Origin: an uncultured Flavobacteriales bacterium
Lineage (GTDB): Bacteria > Bacteroidota > Bacteroidia > Flavobacteriales_D > Crocinitomicaceae
Direction: 5' to 3'
Length of the DNA: 64,000 nt
NCBI GenBank assembly: GCA_913054135.1
Contig: CAJXJK010000007.1
Coordinates: 62,001-126,000 of the forward strand
Shown: piece by piece, positions 9,025 through 17,498 of the stretch
How positions within the stretch are numbered: the stretch's first letter is position 1
How the letters are laid out: every line of letters begins with the position of its first letter
The notes under the pieces: model-generated
Database searches by the model: none
What the model saw: only the letters and a program-made list of their open reading frames with translations
What the model was told of the DNA's origin: nothing
Position numbers and translations under genes: made by a program

Positions 9025-9498
9025 TTAGTAGATCGTGAGACCGAAAACCATGCTAATACCAACAAGAAAGTTAATGAGTCCAAAAGCACCCAGAATTGCC
9101 AAAAATCCGAGCTCATTTTTATACCCTTTGATATCAGTGATAAGAGTGTATGTGAAAAGCAAAAAGGTGATGATACCTGCAATTAAAGGAATCTCAATAT
9201 GCATCCATCCTCCGAACATGAATAATATGGCAACCGTTTGAATCAATGCCATCCCAAAAATGATTACCCTCTTTTTGAGTTCAAATTCTTCATTATGAAA
9301 AACGTAGAAAAAAATGAGCAAATGAGTTAGGCCGAATAAATAAAAACCATCTTGTTGAATTAAGGCAGATGGTGCTAAGTTGGCGCCTGCGCTAATTGCT
9401 ATAATTGCAGTAATAACTTTTGCGAACTTATCATCAATTTTGAGAAGGTGGAATAATGCAAAGAGTGCGCTTACTATTAGTAAGACATGAGAAATCAT
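9025..9498 (-). CDS. Hypothetical integral membrane protein
   Basis: 157 residues, almost entirely hydrophobic, with about five membrane segments and short charged loops (HNEEFELKKR, TDIKGYKNE). I do not recognise the family. The ATG at 9498 is three bases after the stop of the GNAT gene upstream, so the two are almost certainly co-transcribed. The M1 peptidase gene follows after 49 bp on the same strand. Confidence 0.75.
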   Translation of the reverse strand: MISHVLLIVSALFALFHLLKIDDKFAKVITAIIAISAGANLAPSALIQQDGFYLFGLTHLLIFFYVFHNEEFELKKRVIIFGMALIQTVAILFMFGGWMHIEIPLIAGIITFLLFTYTLITDIKGYKNELGFLAILGAFGLINFLVGISMVFGLTIY

Positions 9499-9501
9499 TA
9501 A

Positions 9502-10014
9502 TTAAGGTTTGAAATTTGGATTGATCCAAGCCATTAACACTTGGTCATAAAATTCTCCATTGGCAGCTCTTGCTCTATTTTTTATAACTGCTTCTTTTGT
9601 AAAACCCGTCGCTTCAAATAGTTTGACACGGTCAGGGTCATGCTTGATTTCCATTTCTAATCTTTGGATATCAGGTCTTTCATTAAAGACGTATTCTAAG
9701 AATCCCATGAATACTCCTCTTCCGTATCCTTTGTTTTGAACATCTGGAGATACAGCAATAATGTAGTTTGTCAAAATGTGATTGTAAGCAGCTAAACCAA
9801 TTTTTTCGGCATGAGCGAAGGCAATGATTTCATCATCATCATCTTCAACAACCAAGAATATGCATTGGTCTTCTGGCTTGTTTAAAAGAGAAAAGATGTA
9901 AGTGTTGGTTATTTCTTCAGGTCTTCTAGTGATGTCCTGAATTGCATCTGCAACAACTCCATAAATGTCAACGATATAAGATCGATCTGTACTATGTGCC
10001 TTTCTGATTTTCAC
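9502..10014 (-). CDS. GNAT family N-acetyltransferase
   Basis: 170 residues with the GNAT fold signature: strand VVEDDDDEIIAFAHAE, then acetyl-CoA pyrophosphate loop SPDVQNKGYGRGVF (Q/RxxGxG/A) and a C-terminal FEATGFTKEAV segment typical of the last strands. The start is GTG at 10014, since no ATG precedes the conserved first strand. A TATCTTTC element, one mismatch from the -7 consensus, ends four bases upstream of that GTG, consistent with a leaderless transcript. It heads a probable operon with the membrane protein gene. The acceptor substrate is unknown. Confidence 0.85.
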   Translation of the reverse strand: MKIRKAHSTDRSYIVDIYGVVADAIQDITRRPEEITNTYIFSLLNKPEDQCIFLVVEDDDDEIIAFAHAEKIGLAAYNHILTNYIIAVSPDVQNKGYGRGVFMGFLEYVFNERPDIQRLEMEIKHDPDRVKLFEATGFTKEAVIKNRARAANGEFYDQVLMAWINPNFKP

Positions 10015-10125
10015 AATCGAAAGATATAATTTTTATCTCAAAATTGAAGAACTCTAGAAGGCTAATTTTTAGTTTTTTAGACCAATCAATACAATTTCTC
10101 GACAACCATTTGATTAACAGAATGA

Positions 10126-10707
10126 TTATGAGAGACTTTTGCCTAACACATTTTCGGCTTGAAGTAGGTGTCTTTCATTATGACAGATCACAAATTCGCA
10201 AGCTTCGGCTACGTTAAACTTAACGGTAGCACCTATTGCAGAGTTAAATTTAATTGATTCAACATTTTTTGATGGATATAATTTTACGGCAGATTCTAAG
10301 TGATCAAGACTTTTTTCAAAGTTTGACAAGGTCAAATCAATTTGGTCTTGCCCAATATTTTTAATATTAAATATTGGGTAAAACCTTTTGAATGTTTTCA
10401 TTTTGAATTTAATCTTCCCTTCTTTTGGGGGGAATCTTTTGATCAGATAAGACGGAATCGATCTTGCCGTGACTTCATTAATATCTTGATTTGAAGCACC
10501 TAATTCTTTCAAACAATTATCAATTTTATCTTCATAAGCTTTATGTGCAATAACCATATGTTCAATTGCTTCAATTGCACTCCAGCTCTTTGGGTTGGGT
10601 GTTTTTGTTAAATCTGCAAAGCTCTGTTTTTTTAAAAAGTCGCTCTTCGCTCTCATGATTTGGATGCGCTCTAGTTGTTCTTTTGAATTGATTCTTGCTT
10701 TCGCCAT
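10126..10707 (-). CDS. DinB superfamily protein
   Basis: 193 residues from the ATG at 10707 (MAKARINSKEQ); the longer frame to 10746 lacks support. The four-helix DinB fold is suggested by a first metal-ligand helix AIEHMVIAHKAYE and a last helix CHNERHLLQAENVLG, giving the three-His pattern of the family. DinB-like proteins bind a divalent metal; many are thiol-dependent transferases, but the activity here is unknown. It lies 63 bp downstream of a Crp/Fnr-type regulator on the same strand, a pairing that suggests co-transcription. Confidence 0.8.
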   Translation of the reverse strand: MAKARINSKEQLERIQIMRAKSDFLKKQSFADLTKTPNPKSWSAIEAIEHMVIAHKAYEDKIDNCLKELGASNQDINEVTARSIPSYLIKRFPPKEGKIKFKMKTFKRFYPIFNIKNIGQDQIDLTLSNFEKSLDHLESAVKLYPSKNVESIKFNSAIGATVKFNVAEACEFVICHNERHLLQAENVLGKSLS

Positions 10708-10770
10708 AACTTTAAATTTATTCAAATATCCGAAGCTACTTCTCAAGAAATCTTGATTTACATCAAGAAA

Positions 10771-11355
10771 TTAAATTTTGACGTTCTTTCTTAATCGGCT
10801 AAATGTTTCAGGAGTCATATTTAAGTAGCTCGCCAAATATTTTTGAGGAATCGTTTTCAAAGGTTCAGGACATCTCGCCATAAACTTTTCAAAACGTTCG
10901 TTCGCACTCAAGGTAATCAGTTCAATTTCACGATTCACCCTGCCAATTAAAAGTTCTTGATGTGCAAGTCTGCCCCATCTGTCAAAAGAGGGATACTTAT
11001 CAAAAAGTGAACTGTAATCTTCGTAAGTAAGCCTCAGTAACTTTGAAGGAGTCACTGATGAAAGCGTGTACTTTGTTGGTTTTTTGTGCAAATAGGAATC
11101 GTAAATACCAGAGAAACTGCCATCAAATGAAAATCCAATTACCTTTTGATTTCCATTCTTGTCAAGGATATAAACGACTTGAACTCCCTTTTTTACAATG
11201 TAGAACGAGCGTTCAACTTGACCAAGGTCAGTGATGGTTTCACCTCTCTTAAATTCGCATTCTGACCACATTTCATAAAACTCAGAATAATCATCTTTAG
11301 TGAAATCGATTAAACCAAAGGCGTTTTGTATTAATTCTATATCTGCAGAATGCAT
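10771..11355 (-). CDS. Crp/Fnr family transcriptional regulator
   Basis: 194 residues. The N-terminal two thirds is a cyclic-nucleotide-binding-type beta-barrel (CEFKRGETITDLGQVERSF, then YIVKKGVQVVYILDKNGNQK), and the C-terminus is a helix-turn-helix (IPQKYLASYLNMTPETFSRL). The barrel lacks the RxS phosphate-binding cassette of true cAMP receptors (the equivalent part reads DGSFSGIYDSYLHKKP), so the ligand is uncertain. In Bacteroidota such proteins are commonly annotated Crp/Fnr and often sit beside small enzymes they may control. The DinB gene follows on the same strand. Confidence 0.88.
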   Translation of the reverse strand: MHSADIELIQNAFGLIDFTKDDYSEFYEMWSECEFKRGETITDLGQVERSFYIVKKGVQVVYILDKNGNQKVIGFSFDGSFSGIYDSYLHKKPTKYTLSSVTPSKLLRLTYEDYSSLFDKYPSFDRWGRLAHQELLIGRVNREIELITLSANERFEKFMARCPEPLKTIPQKYLASYLNMTPETFSRLRKNVKI

Positions 11356-11464
11356 GTAGATAAAGATAGTGTAATCAAATAAATACTGTGAACAACTACT
11401 TGAAGACGTTACCTTTTTGCACTTCTTTACATATACCTTTATAAGTTACAAGAATTAGAACCCT

Positions 11465-12412
11465 ATGGAAATGTTGCGCGTCGAAAATATTGTGAAGCAA
11501 TACGCCGGTCACACTGCCCTTGATGACATCTCGATATCCACCCAAAAAGGAGAGATATTTGGACTTTTAGGGCCTAATGGTGCTGGGAAAACATCTCTCA
11601 TTCGGATAATTAATCAAATCACAGGACCCGATTCAGGGAAAATATTACTTGATGGCAGAGAGATAAGAAGGTCTGATATTGAAATGATCGGCTATCTGCC
11701 TGAAGAAAGAGGACTCTATAAAAAAATGAAAGTCCGAGATCAGGCAATGTATTTTGCTAGATTAAAAGGGTTGACGAAGCAAGAGGCTAAGAAGAAGTTG
11801 GACTATTGGTTCGAGAAATTTGAAATTACTTCTTGGTATGATAAGAGAGTTGAAGAGCTTTCAAAGGGGATGGCGCAAAAAATTCAATTCATTACCACCG
11901 TTCTGCATGAGCCAAAATTGCTCATTCTTGACGAACCTTTTTCAGGCTTTGATCCAATAAATACAGAATTAATCAAAAAGGAAATACTTGAGCTAAAAAA
12001 GAATGGAGCCTCAATAATGCTGAGCACACATAATATGAATTCAGTTGAGGAGATATGTGATTCTATAGCACTCATTGACAAGGCCAAGCTCATTGTCTCG
12101 GGTAAACTTTCTGATATTAAAAAGAATTATAAATCTGAAACATATGCCATTCAATTCAAAGGGATGATGTTTGGCTTTGCTAACGCACTATTCGCAAGTT
12201 ATTCTCTTGAACATTCTGAACAAATAGATGAAGACAGAGCAATAGCGCATGTGAAATTGCTTAAAGGCAATAAGCTAAATGACTTGTTGAAAACTGTAAT
12301 GTCAGTAGTTGAGATTGAAGCGGTAAATGAAATACTGCCTACTATGAATGACATCTTTATTCAAGAAGTGACCGGGGCAAATAAGAAAGAGGAAGGAGGC
12401 CAAGATGAGTAA
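11465..12412 (+). CDS. ABC transporter ATP-binding protein (NatA-like)
   Basis: 315 residues with one ABC domain: Walker A GPNGAGKTS (about 37-45), signature LSKGMAQKIQ (the usual GGQ is KGMAQ, as in the NatA/DUF4162 group), Walker B LLILDEPFSGFDP and switch His in MLSTHNM. A C-terminal DUF4162-like accessory domain follows from about residue 225. It overlaps the permease gene by 8 bp, so the pair forms one exporter. The Flavobacteriia homologues are annotated as Na+ or drug exporters on weak evidence; the substrate is not readable here. Confidence 0.92.
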   Translation: MEMLRVENIVKQYAGHTALDDISISTQKGEIFGLLGPNGAGKTSLIRIINQITGPDSGKILLDGREIRRSDIEMIGYLPEERGLYKKMKVRDQAMYFARLKGLTKQEAKKKLDYWFEKFEITSWYDKRVEELSKGMAQKIQFITTVLHEPKLLILDEPFSGFDPINTELIKKEILELKKNGASIMLSTHNMNSVEEICDSIALIDKAKLIVSGKLSDIKKNYKSETYAIQFKGMMFGFANALFASYSLEHSEQIDEDRAIAHVKLLKGNKLNDLLKTVMSVVEIEAVNEILPTMNDIFIQEVTGANKKEEGGQDE

Positions 12413-13667
12413 GCTAAGATTAATTATCGGTCGTGAATATAATTCAAGGGTGAAGAAAAAATCATTCTTTGTTCTAACGCTAATGGTTCCAATTATCTTG
12501 GTTGGATTAGCTGTTGTGGCACTTTGGTTAGGGCAAGAAGAGAAGAAACATCTTAGAGTTTTAGTGTCTGATCCGGCAGATCTTACAGGAGGTAAAATCT
12601 TTGTTGGGCAAAATGAAGTTCCACCAGCAACATTCTATTTTACTGAGTTCATTTTGATTGAAGATTTTGAAGAAGATGCTCAATACGAAGACTATGATGT
12701 ACTCATTGCTATCGATCCGGATGTGATCACGAATAGAACAATTAATGGGGTTTACAGAAACGAGCCATCTTCAAATGCTACAAATTACATTACCAAGAAA
12801 CTTGAAACCAGGTTAGATGAGTACTTCGCTATTGATGAAGGAATTCCGGTTGAAACTTTCCGTAAAATTCAACAGCCTTATGGCATCAGTCTTGAACCCA
12901 TGAGGGGAGTTGAAGAAGAGAAGAATGAGTTTCAGGCCAAATTGGTTGGGTTTGGTTTTTCATTTTTGATCTTCATATTCTTGATTCTGTACTCTAGCCA
13001 GGTAATGAGAAGCGTTTTGGTAGAAAAAACCAACAGGGTAGTTGAGGTTATAATCTCTTCAGTTAAACCATTGGAGTTGATGCTCGGAAAGATTATAGCT
13101 ATTGGGCTTGCCGGTCTTACTCAGTTCGTAATTTGGATCGCTTTGATTTCTATTTTACTATTAAGTTTCAAAGGATATTTCGCTGAAGGCTTTGGTTCAG
13201 ATGTGCTCCAAAATCAAACGGCTGATCTTCTTTTTGAAAGAATTCCATGGGTAGAACTAGTCTCAATATTTGTCTTGTACTTTGTTCTCGGCTATGTATT
13301 CTTTGCGAGCATTTTTGCCACTATTGGAGCAGGAGCAGATTCTGAGTCTGATACTTTCCAATTGATGCTGCCAGTGATTGCCATTCTTCTCGTAGTTTTT
13401 GGTATTTCAGTTTGGTTGTTATTCGGAAACATAAATGGTCAATTGGCACTCCTGGGGTCACAAGTTCCTTTTTCATCACCTATGATTATGATGCAAAGAG
13501 CCGCCGCAGGAACTGTCGGAATTTGGGAGTTAGTAATATCATTCGCGTTACTTGCTGCTGCATGCTTTTTAATGGTTTACTTGGCCGGAAAAGTTTACAG
13601 GGTGGGTATTTTGATGTACGGTAAAAAAGCGTCCTGGAAAGAAATAATTAAATGGATAAAACACTGA
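12405..13667 (+). CDS. ABC-2 type transporter permease (NatB-like)
   Basis: 420 residues. An N-terminal membrane helix (FFVLTLMVPIILVGLAVVAL, about 22-41) is followed by a large extracytoplasmic domain to about residue 180, then five or so C-terminal helices, including the conserved EKTNRVVEVIISSVKPLELM coupling segment between the first two of them. This is the ABC2_membrane_3 layout. It starts inside the 3' end of the ATPase gene, so translation is coupled. The Ppx-like gene begins 1 bp after its stop, hinting at a longer operon. Confidence 0.9.
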   Translation: MSKLRLIIGREYNSRVKKKSFFVLTLMVPIILVGLAVVALWLGQEEKKHLRVLVSDPADLTGGKIFVGQNEVPPATFYFTEFILIEDFEEDAQYEDYDVLIAIDPDVITNRTINGVYRNEPSSNATNYITKKLETRLDEYFAIDEGIPVETFRKIQQPYGISLEPMRGVEEEKNEFQAKLVGFGFSFLIFIFLILYSSQVMRSVLVEKTNRVVEVIISSVKPLELMLGKIIAIGLAGLTQFVIWIALISILLLSFKGYFAEGFGSDVLQNQTADLLFERIPWVELVSIFVLYFVLGYVFFASIFATIGAGADSESDTFQLMLPVIAILLVVFGISVWLLFGNINGQLALLGSQVPFSSPMIMMQRAAAGTVGIWELVISFALLAAACFLMVYLAGKVYRVGILMYGKKASWKEIIKWIKH

Positions 13668-13668
13668 T

Positions 13669-14562
13669 TTGAAAGAGCGTTTAGGCATAATTGATTTAGG
13701 TACAAATACTTTTAACTTGTTAATTGTAGATCGTCATGCCCAGGGCTTTGATAGGGTTTTTTCTACAAAAGAAGGAGTCGGTTTAGGACTTGGCGGAATT
13801 AATGATGGCTTTATTGCAGATGATGCAATGAATAGAGGAGTAGTAGCACTTTCTGATTTTATGAATAAATGCAAAGAGTTAAACTGTGAAAAGGTTAAAG
13901 CATTTGCAACTTCAGCTATAAGAGATGCCAGTAATGGAGATGAGTTTGTAAAACTTCTTAATGAGAAATTGAGTTTAGAAGTAGAAGTGATTAGTGGTGA
14001 CAGAGAGGCTGAACTAATTCATCAAGGAGTAAAAATAGGATATCCATTTAATGAAGATGTTATTATCATGGACATTGGTGGTGGATCTACTGAGTTCATC
14101 TACTCTGACCAAGAGAAGGTAAAGAAAGCGCACAGCTTCAATATTGGCACAGCTAGAATTTATCAGTTATTTGATTTTGAAGATCCTTATACAAATGAGA
14201 ATATTGAATCAGTTACCAATTACTTAGAAGAGAATACCTCAGGATTTTTTGATGACATAAAGACAAATGTGTTGATAGGAGCTAGTGGTTCCTTCGAGAC
14301 TTTTTATGCTGTTTTGAACCACAAAGAGTATCCTGAAAACAACTTTGAAGATATGAATGCTGAAGCTTTGATTCCAATTTTGGATGAGATGATTTTCTCT
14401 TCTTACAAAGAAAGAATGAAGAACCCGTTCATCATTCCTATTAGAAAAAAGATGGCGCCAATTGCGGCTATTAAAATCAAATGGATTTTAGAAAAACTAA
14501 ATATTAAAACACTGACAATTTCCCCTTTTGCAATGAAAGAAGGGGTAATTCAATTAATGTAA
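13669..14562 (+). CDS. Ppx/GppA family phosphatase, short form
   Basis: 297 residues from a TTG start at 13669. An in-frame TAA at 13657 and the immediate onset of the conserved phosphate-1 motif (GIIDLGTNTFNLLI, from residue 6) leave no ATG alternative. The second signature DIGGGSTEF is at about 137. Only the two actin-like domains are present; the C-terminal HD-like part of full-length exopolyphosphatase is missing, as is usual for Bacteroidota copies. It probably acts on polyphosphate or pppGpp. The gene starts 1 bp after the ABC permease stop and is followed 1 bp later by a small conserved gene. Confidence 0.88.
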   Translation: MKERLGIIDLGTNTFNLLIVDRHAQGFDRVFSTKEGVGLGLGGINDGFIADDAMNRGVVALSDFMNKCKELNCEKVKAFATSAIRDASNGDEFVKLLNEKLSLEVEVISGDREAELIHQGVKIGYPFNEDVIIMDIGGGSTEFIYSDQEKVKKAHSFNIGTARIYQLFDFEDPYTNENIESVTNYLEENTSGFFDDIKTNVLIGASGSFETFYAVLNHKEYPENNFEDMNAEALIPILDEMIFSSYKERMKNPFIIPIRKKMAPIAAIKIKWILEKLNIKTLTISPFAMKEGVIQLM

Positions 14563-14563
14563 T

Positions 14564-15046
14564 ATGTTAAACCTTGCACCACATTCACGACTTTGGATTT
14601 ATCAGGCTAATAAGTTTTTGACTGAAGAAGAACAGAAGACGATTTCAGAAGAAATTTCAGAATTCATTAAAGGTTGGGCTTCACATGGAAACGAACTTTA
14701 TGGAGACTTTTCAATTCAAAACGATTTGTTTTTGATGGTGGGAGCTGATGAATCAAAGAGTCCGACTTCGGGTTGTTCAATTGATTCATTAACAAGAAAG
14801 GTACAAGAGATTGGAGGTAAAATGAAAATTGATTTCTTCAACCGACTTAATATTGCTTACGAAGATCCTTCAACAAAAATACATTTGGTTTCCTTGGGGG
14901 AATTTAAGAACTTAATGAGTTCAGACACTATAACCGGTCAAACAACTGTCTACAACAACTTGGTAGAAACAGTGGCTGATTTAGATGAGAATTGGAGAAC
15001 AAAAGTCAAGGATTCTTGGCACACCAACATACTGCAAATTTTGTGA
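14564..15046 (+). CDS. Conserved Bacteroidota protein of unknown function
   Basis: 160 residues, soluble, no signal peptide. It resembles a Bacteroidota family often labelled ABC transporter ATPase in databases, but no Walker motif is present, so that name is misleading. Family-like features are the opening SRLWIYQANKFLTEEEQ, the central WASHGNELYGDFSI and the GCSIDSL segment. Tightly packed between the Ppx-like gene (1 bp gap) and the CAP-domain gene, whose GTG overlaps its TGA. Confidence 0.7.
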   Translation: MLNLAPHSRLWIYQANKFLTEEEQKTISEEISEFIKGWASHGNELYGDFSIQNDLFLMVGADESKSPTSGCSIDSLTRKVQEIGGKMKIDFFNRLNIAYEDPSTKIHLVSLGEFKNLMSSDTITGQTTVYNNLVETVADLDENWRTKVKDSWHTNILQIL

Positions 15047-17358
15047 GAATAGTACTCTTCATATTGTTTTTGGTTCCGCTTACTTCGGTAGCGCAAGACT
15101 TGGTAGATACTACCAATTTTGATACTGAACTCTTTAATGAATATGTGCTTCAAGAGGTTAATAAACTGAGAACTCGAAATAGAGTCGGTTTGCTTACTGA
15201 AGATAAATCGCTAGATGCTGCCAGCCAAGATCATGCTAATTACATGTCTGTTGAGAATGTACTTTCTCACACTCAAAAAAGTAAAACAAAAAACCTTCCT
15301 TTTGATAGAGTTAAATTCTATAAGGGGTCTCATGAAAAGGTCGGCGAAAACATCCAGTTAATTCCACTTTACCAAAAGGTTGCTAAGAGTAAAGGCAGGA
15401 TGACTTACCAAAAATTAGCCAAAGAAATGGTTGCGAATTGGAAGAAATCTTCGGGCCATTATAAGAACATGATTAATGAGGATTTCGTTGGCGTCTCTCA
15501 TACTTACGCTATAAAAAACGGGGTGCTTTTTTGTTGTCAAGTGCTGGCTTCTAAGCCATTCATTGAGAGTTATTCATTTGAAAAAGGTGAAGAGCTGTTT
15601 GTTAAAGAAAAGAACCCTTGCTACAACTGCCGAAAAGTAAAGAAGAGGATTTATAAAGATCAGGCACACATGGGCTGGTACTCGGTTTCAAATGATTCAA
15701 TTTATTATTTGAATTCAGATTACATTGGCGGAAAGAAAAACAATTTTAAGAAAATCTTTAGTGCGAGAGGTGTTATAGCTGTTGATGTCATTCACCAAGA
15801 ACAATTTGATTGTAAAGGCAATCCCTCTTTTCATAACTCTCTTTATTATGACGGATATTATATTGGAGACATCACCAAACAATCACTAAATGATGATCTA
15901 GATCCTTCGCCAACCATGGTAAAAATTTATGTTGGACAAAAACCTGCATTTGCTGATACGTTTTTTCAGGTTGATTTTAACATGGTAAAAAGATGGAAGC
16001 CTTGCTTGCACGGAATGACCATTTATGTTAATCCTGATTTTCTTGAACCAGAAGAGTACTTTGAAATTCCTGAACCACAAGTCTTAAACAAAAACATTAT
16101 TATCAAAGATTCGCTTGAAGTTAAAATTCCGTTCAAGAGCGGGCAAACTGATCAAGACACCAGTATTTTTCGTCCCTTAATAACAACCTTAGATAGCTTG
16201 GTAAAAGAGAAATATGAAATCAGATCAATCTATTTTAATGGCGTAGCATCAATTGAAGGAACAGAAGAAGGAAATTCTCTTTTGTTTAAGAGAAGGGGGG
16301 CAATTATTGAGACCTATTTGAAGAGATTTTATCCTGATTTTGAATTGAAAAGTGAGTTTTATGAAGACTTTGATGACTTCAGATCAGGCTTAGTTTCTAT
16401 GGGAATGAAAAAAGCCGTAAACATGTCGGAAGACAGTTTGAGAATGTATGCTAACAAAAACAAACGTGACCCAAAAATTAAAAACTTGTTAGACGCCACT
16501 AGATTTTCTTCAGTTAAAATAATCTTTGAAGATGTGATGCCATTGGTTGATGGTGGATATGGCTTATCGGTTAGACGCCTGCAAGATTTAGTTAATGAGG
16601 GAAGTACAAGAGAAATGGTTCCGCTCTATGAAATCATAGCTCACCGAGTAATCAAAAAAGAAACGAATCAAAAAGATTCATTGCTCAATTTGCAAATTCC
16701 TGATTCTCCAGCATTCAATAAGTTAATGTGGTATGACTTTGTTTTGAGGCTTAATGTTGAAGATGAAGAGGTGGACTATGAAACGCTAGAGGCTCTGGCT
16801 GATAAGGGTGCGATTCCATCTTCAGTAGAATTTTTAGAGTACAGACTAATGTTCAATATTTTCAATAAAAACGAGGCGATCAAGGTTGATGATTTTGGAG
16901 AGGTCCACGGTACAATAAGAGGTAAACGTCATAAAGCCTGGATAGAATGCCTTGAGCTTATAAGTGGCGTTCAAAACTATAGGTATTCAGATGAGATGGT
17001 TGCTCCAATATTGCTTGAAACTGCACTCAAAAGCAAATTCGATATTAAGAAAACATACTTCATCTGCCAGTATCTCATAGAATGGGGCTATACGACTGAA
17101 CCATATATTCTGCTTTCAAAATATGCTAAGCGTCCAGGTGAGATTCCGAAATTATATAAGCAGTATTTAAAGCTAGGCTACTTTTTAGGTCAGTTCAACA
17201 TCAAAAAAGAATGGAAAAAAATAAGGAATGTCTTCAAGAGTTTAGCAAATGCACATCCCGAAGAGTTTTGTGATTTGTTTAGATGGAATCAAATGGGCGT
17301 AAGAGCACTTGATATTCCTGAAGTTGCAAATCTTTTCTGTGAAAAGTGCAGAGAGTAA
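15043..17358 (+). CDS. Secreted CAP-domain protein with OmpA-like segment
   Basis: 771 residues from GTG at 15043, which overlaps the preceding stop (GTGA) and begins a good signal peptide (MRIVLFILFLVPLTSVAQ). The longer frame from TTG at 14992 would bury that signal. Residues about 25-165 are a CAP/SCP domain (VNKLRTRNRVGLL, DHANYMSV, VGENIQLI, HYKNMINEDFVGVS). After a middle region with CYNCRK, a segment around 370-440 resembles an OmpA-like peptidoglycan-binding fold (IYFNGVASIEGTEEGNS then RRGAIIETYLKR). The last 250 residues look helical and repeat-like. The combination is unusual; function unknown, perhaps at the cell wall. Confidence 0.8.
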   Translation: MRIVLFILFLVPLTSVAQDLVDTTNFDTELFNEYVLQEVNKLRTRNRVGLLTEDKSLDAASQDHANYMSVENVLSHTQKSKTKNLPFDRVKFYKGSHEKVGENIQLIPLYQKVAKSKGRMTYQKLAKEMVANWKKSSGHYKNMINEDFVGVSHTYAIKNGVLFCCQVLASKPFIESYSFEKGEELFVKEKNPCYNCRKVKKRIYKDQAHMGWYSVSNDSIYYLNSDYIGGKKNNFKKIFSARGVIAVDVIHQEQFDCKGNPSFHNSLYYDGYYIGDITKQSLNDDLDPSPTMVKIYVGQKPAFADTFFQVDFNMVKRWKPCLHGMTIYVNPDFLEPEEYFEIPEPQVLNKNIIIKDSLEVKIPFKSGQTDQDTSIFRPLITTLDSLVKEKYEIRSIYFNGVASIEGTEEGNSLLFKRRGAIIETYLKRFYPDFELKSEFYEDFDDFRSGLVSMGMKKAVNMSEDSLRMYANKNKRDPKIKNLLDATRFSSVKIIFEDVMPLVDGGYGLSVRRLQDLVNEGSTREMVPLYEIIAHRVIKKETNQKDSLLNLQIPDSPAFNKLMWYDFVLRLNVEDEEVDYETLEALADKGAIPSSVEFLEYRLMFNIFNKNEAIKVDDFGEVHGTIRGKRHKAWIECLELISGVQNYRYSDEMVAPILLETALKSKFDIKKTYFICQYLIEWGYTTEPYILLSKYAKRPGEIPKLYKQYLKLGYFLGQFNIKKEWKKIRNVFKSLANAHPEEFCDLFRWNQMGVRALDIPEVANLFCEKCRE

Positions 17359-17370
17359 GGTTCGTTTCCA

Positions 17371-17450
17371 TTCACCTAATTTCGAAAGTAATTTTCCTTC
17401 TCAAGAAGGAGAGGGTCCGTACATTGAATAACTGGCGGGAATGAGGTGAA
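17371..17450. repeat. Imperfect inverted repeat with internal hairpin (REP/MITE-like)
   Basis: Terminal arms TTCACCT (17371-17377) and AGGTGAA (17444-17450) enclose a tight internal hairpin CCTTCT-CA-AGAAGG (17396-17409) followed by GAGAGGG. The order of an AGAAGGAGAGGG core and a GGGAATGAGGTGAAGGG end resembles dispersed intergenic repeats known from many bacterial genomes. It fills the gap between the CAP-domain gene and mscS. Only one copy is seen in the window. Confidence 0.45.
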
Positions 17451-17474
17451 GGGCTCCCAACAAATAAAAAATCT

Positions 17475-17482
17475 TAGTTTTG
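17475..17482 (+). promoter_or_regulatory. Promoter -7 element of mscS (first copy)
   Basis: TAGTTTTG matches TAnnTTTG, 16 bases before the ATG at 17499. No clear -33 element is visible upstream. Confidence 0.5.
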
Positions 17483-17498
17483 TCAAAAATTATCAAGT

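Noticed and set aside
8976-9182. N-terminal extension of the M1 peptidase to 9182
   Set aside because: It would overlap the membrane-protein gene (9025-9498) in the same direction, and a proper signal peptide begins at 8975.
11465-13667. ABC ATPase/permease pair as the missing GldA partner of GldF/GldG
   Set aside because: The ATPase is fused by overlap to its own permease and has the NatA-type signature and C-terminal accessory domain; nothing ties it to gldFG.
14564-15046. ABC transporter ATPase annotation used for homologues of this protein
   Set aside because: No Walker A, Walker B or signature motif is present in its 160 residues.
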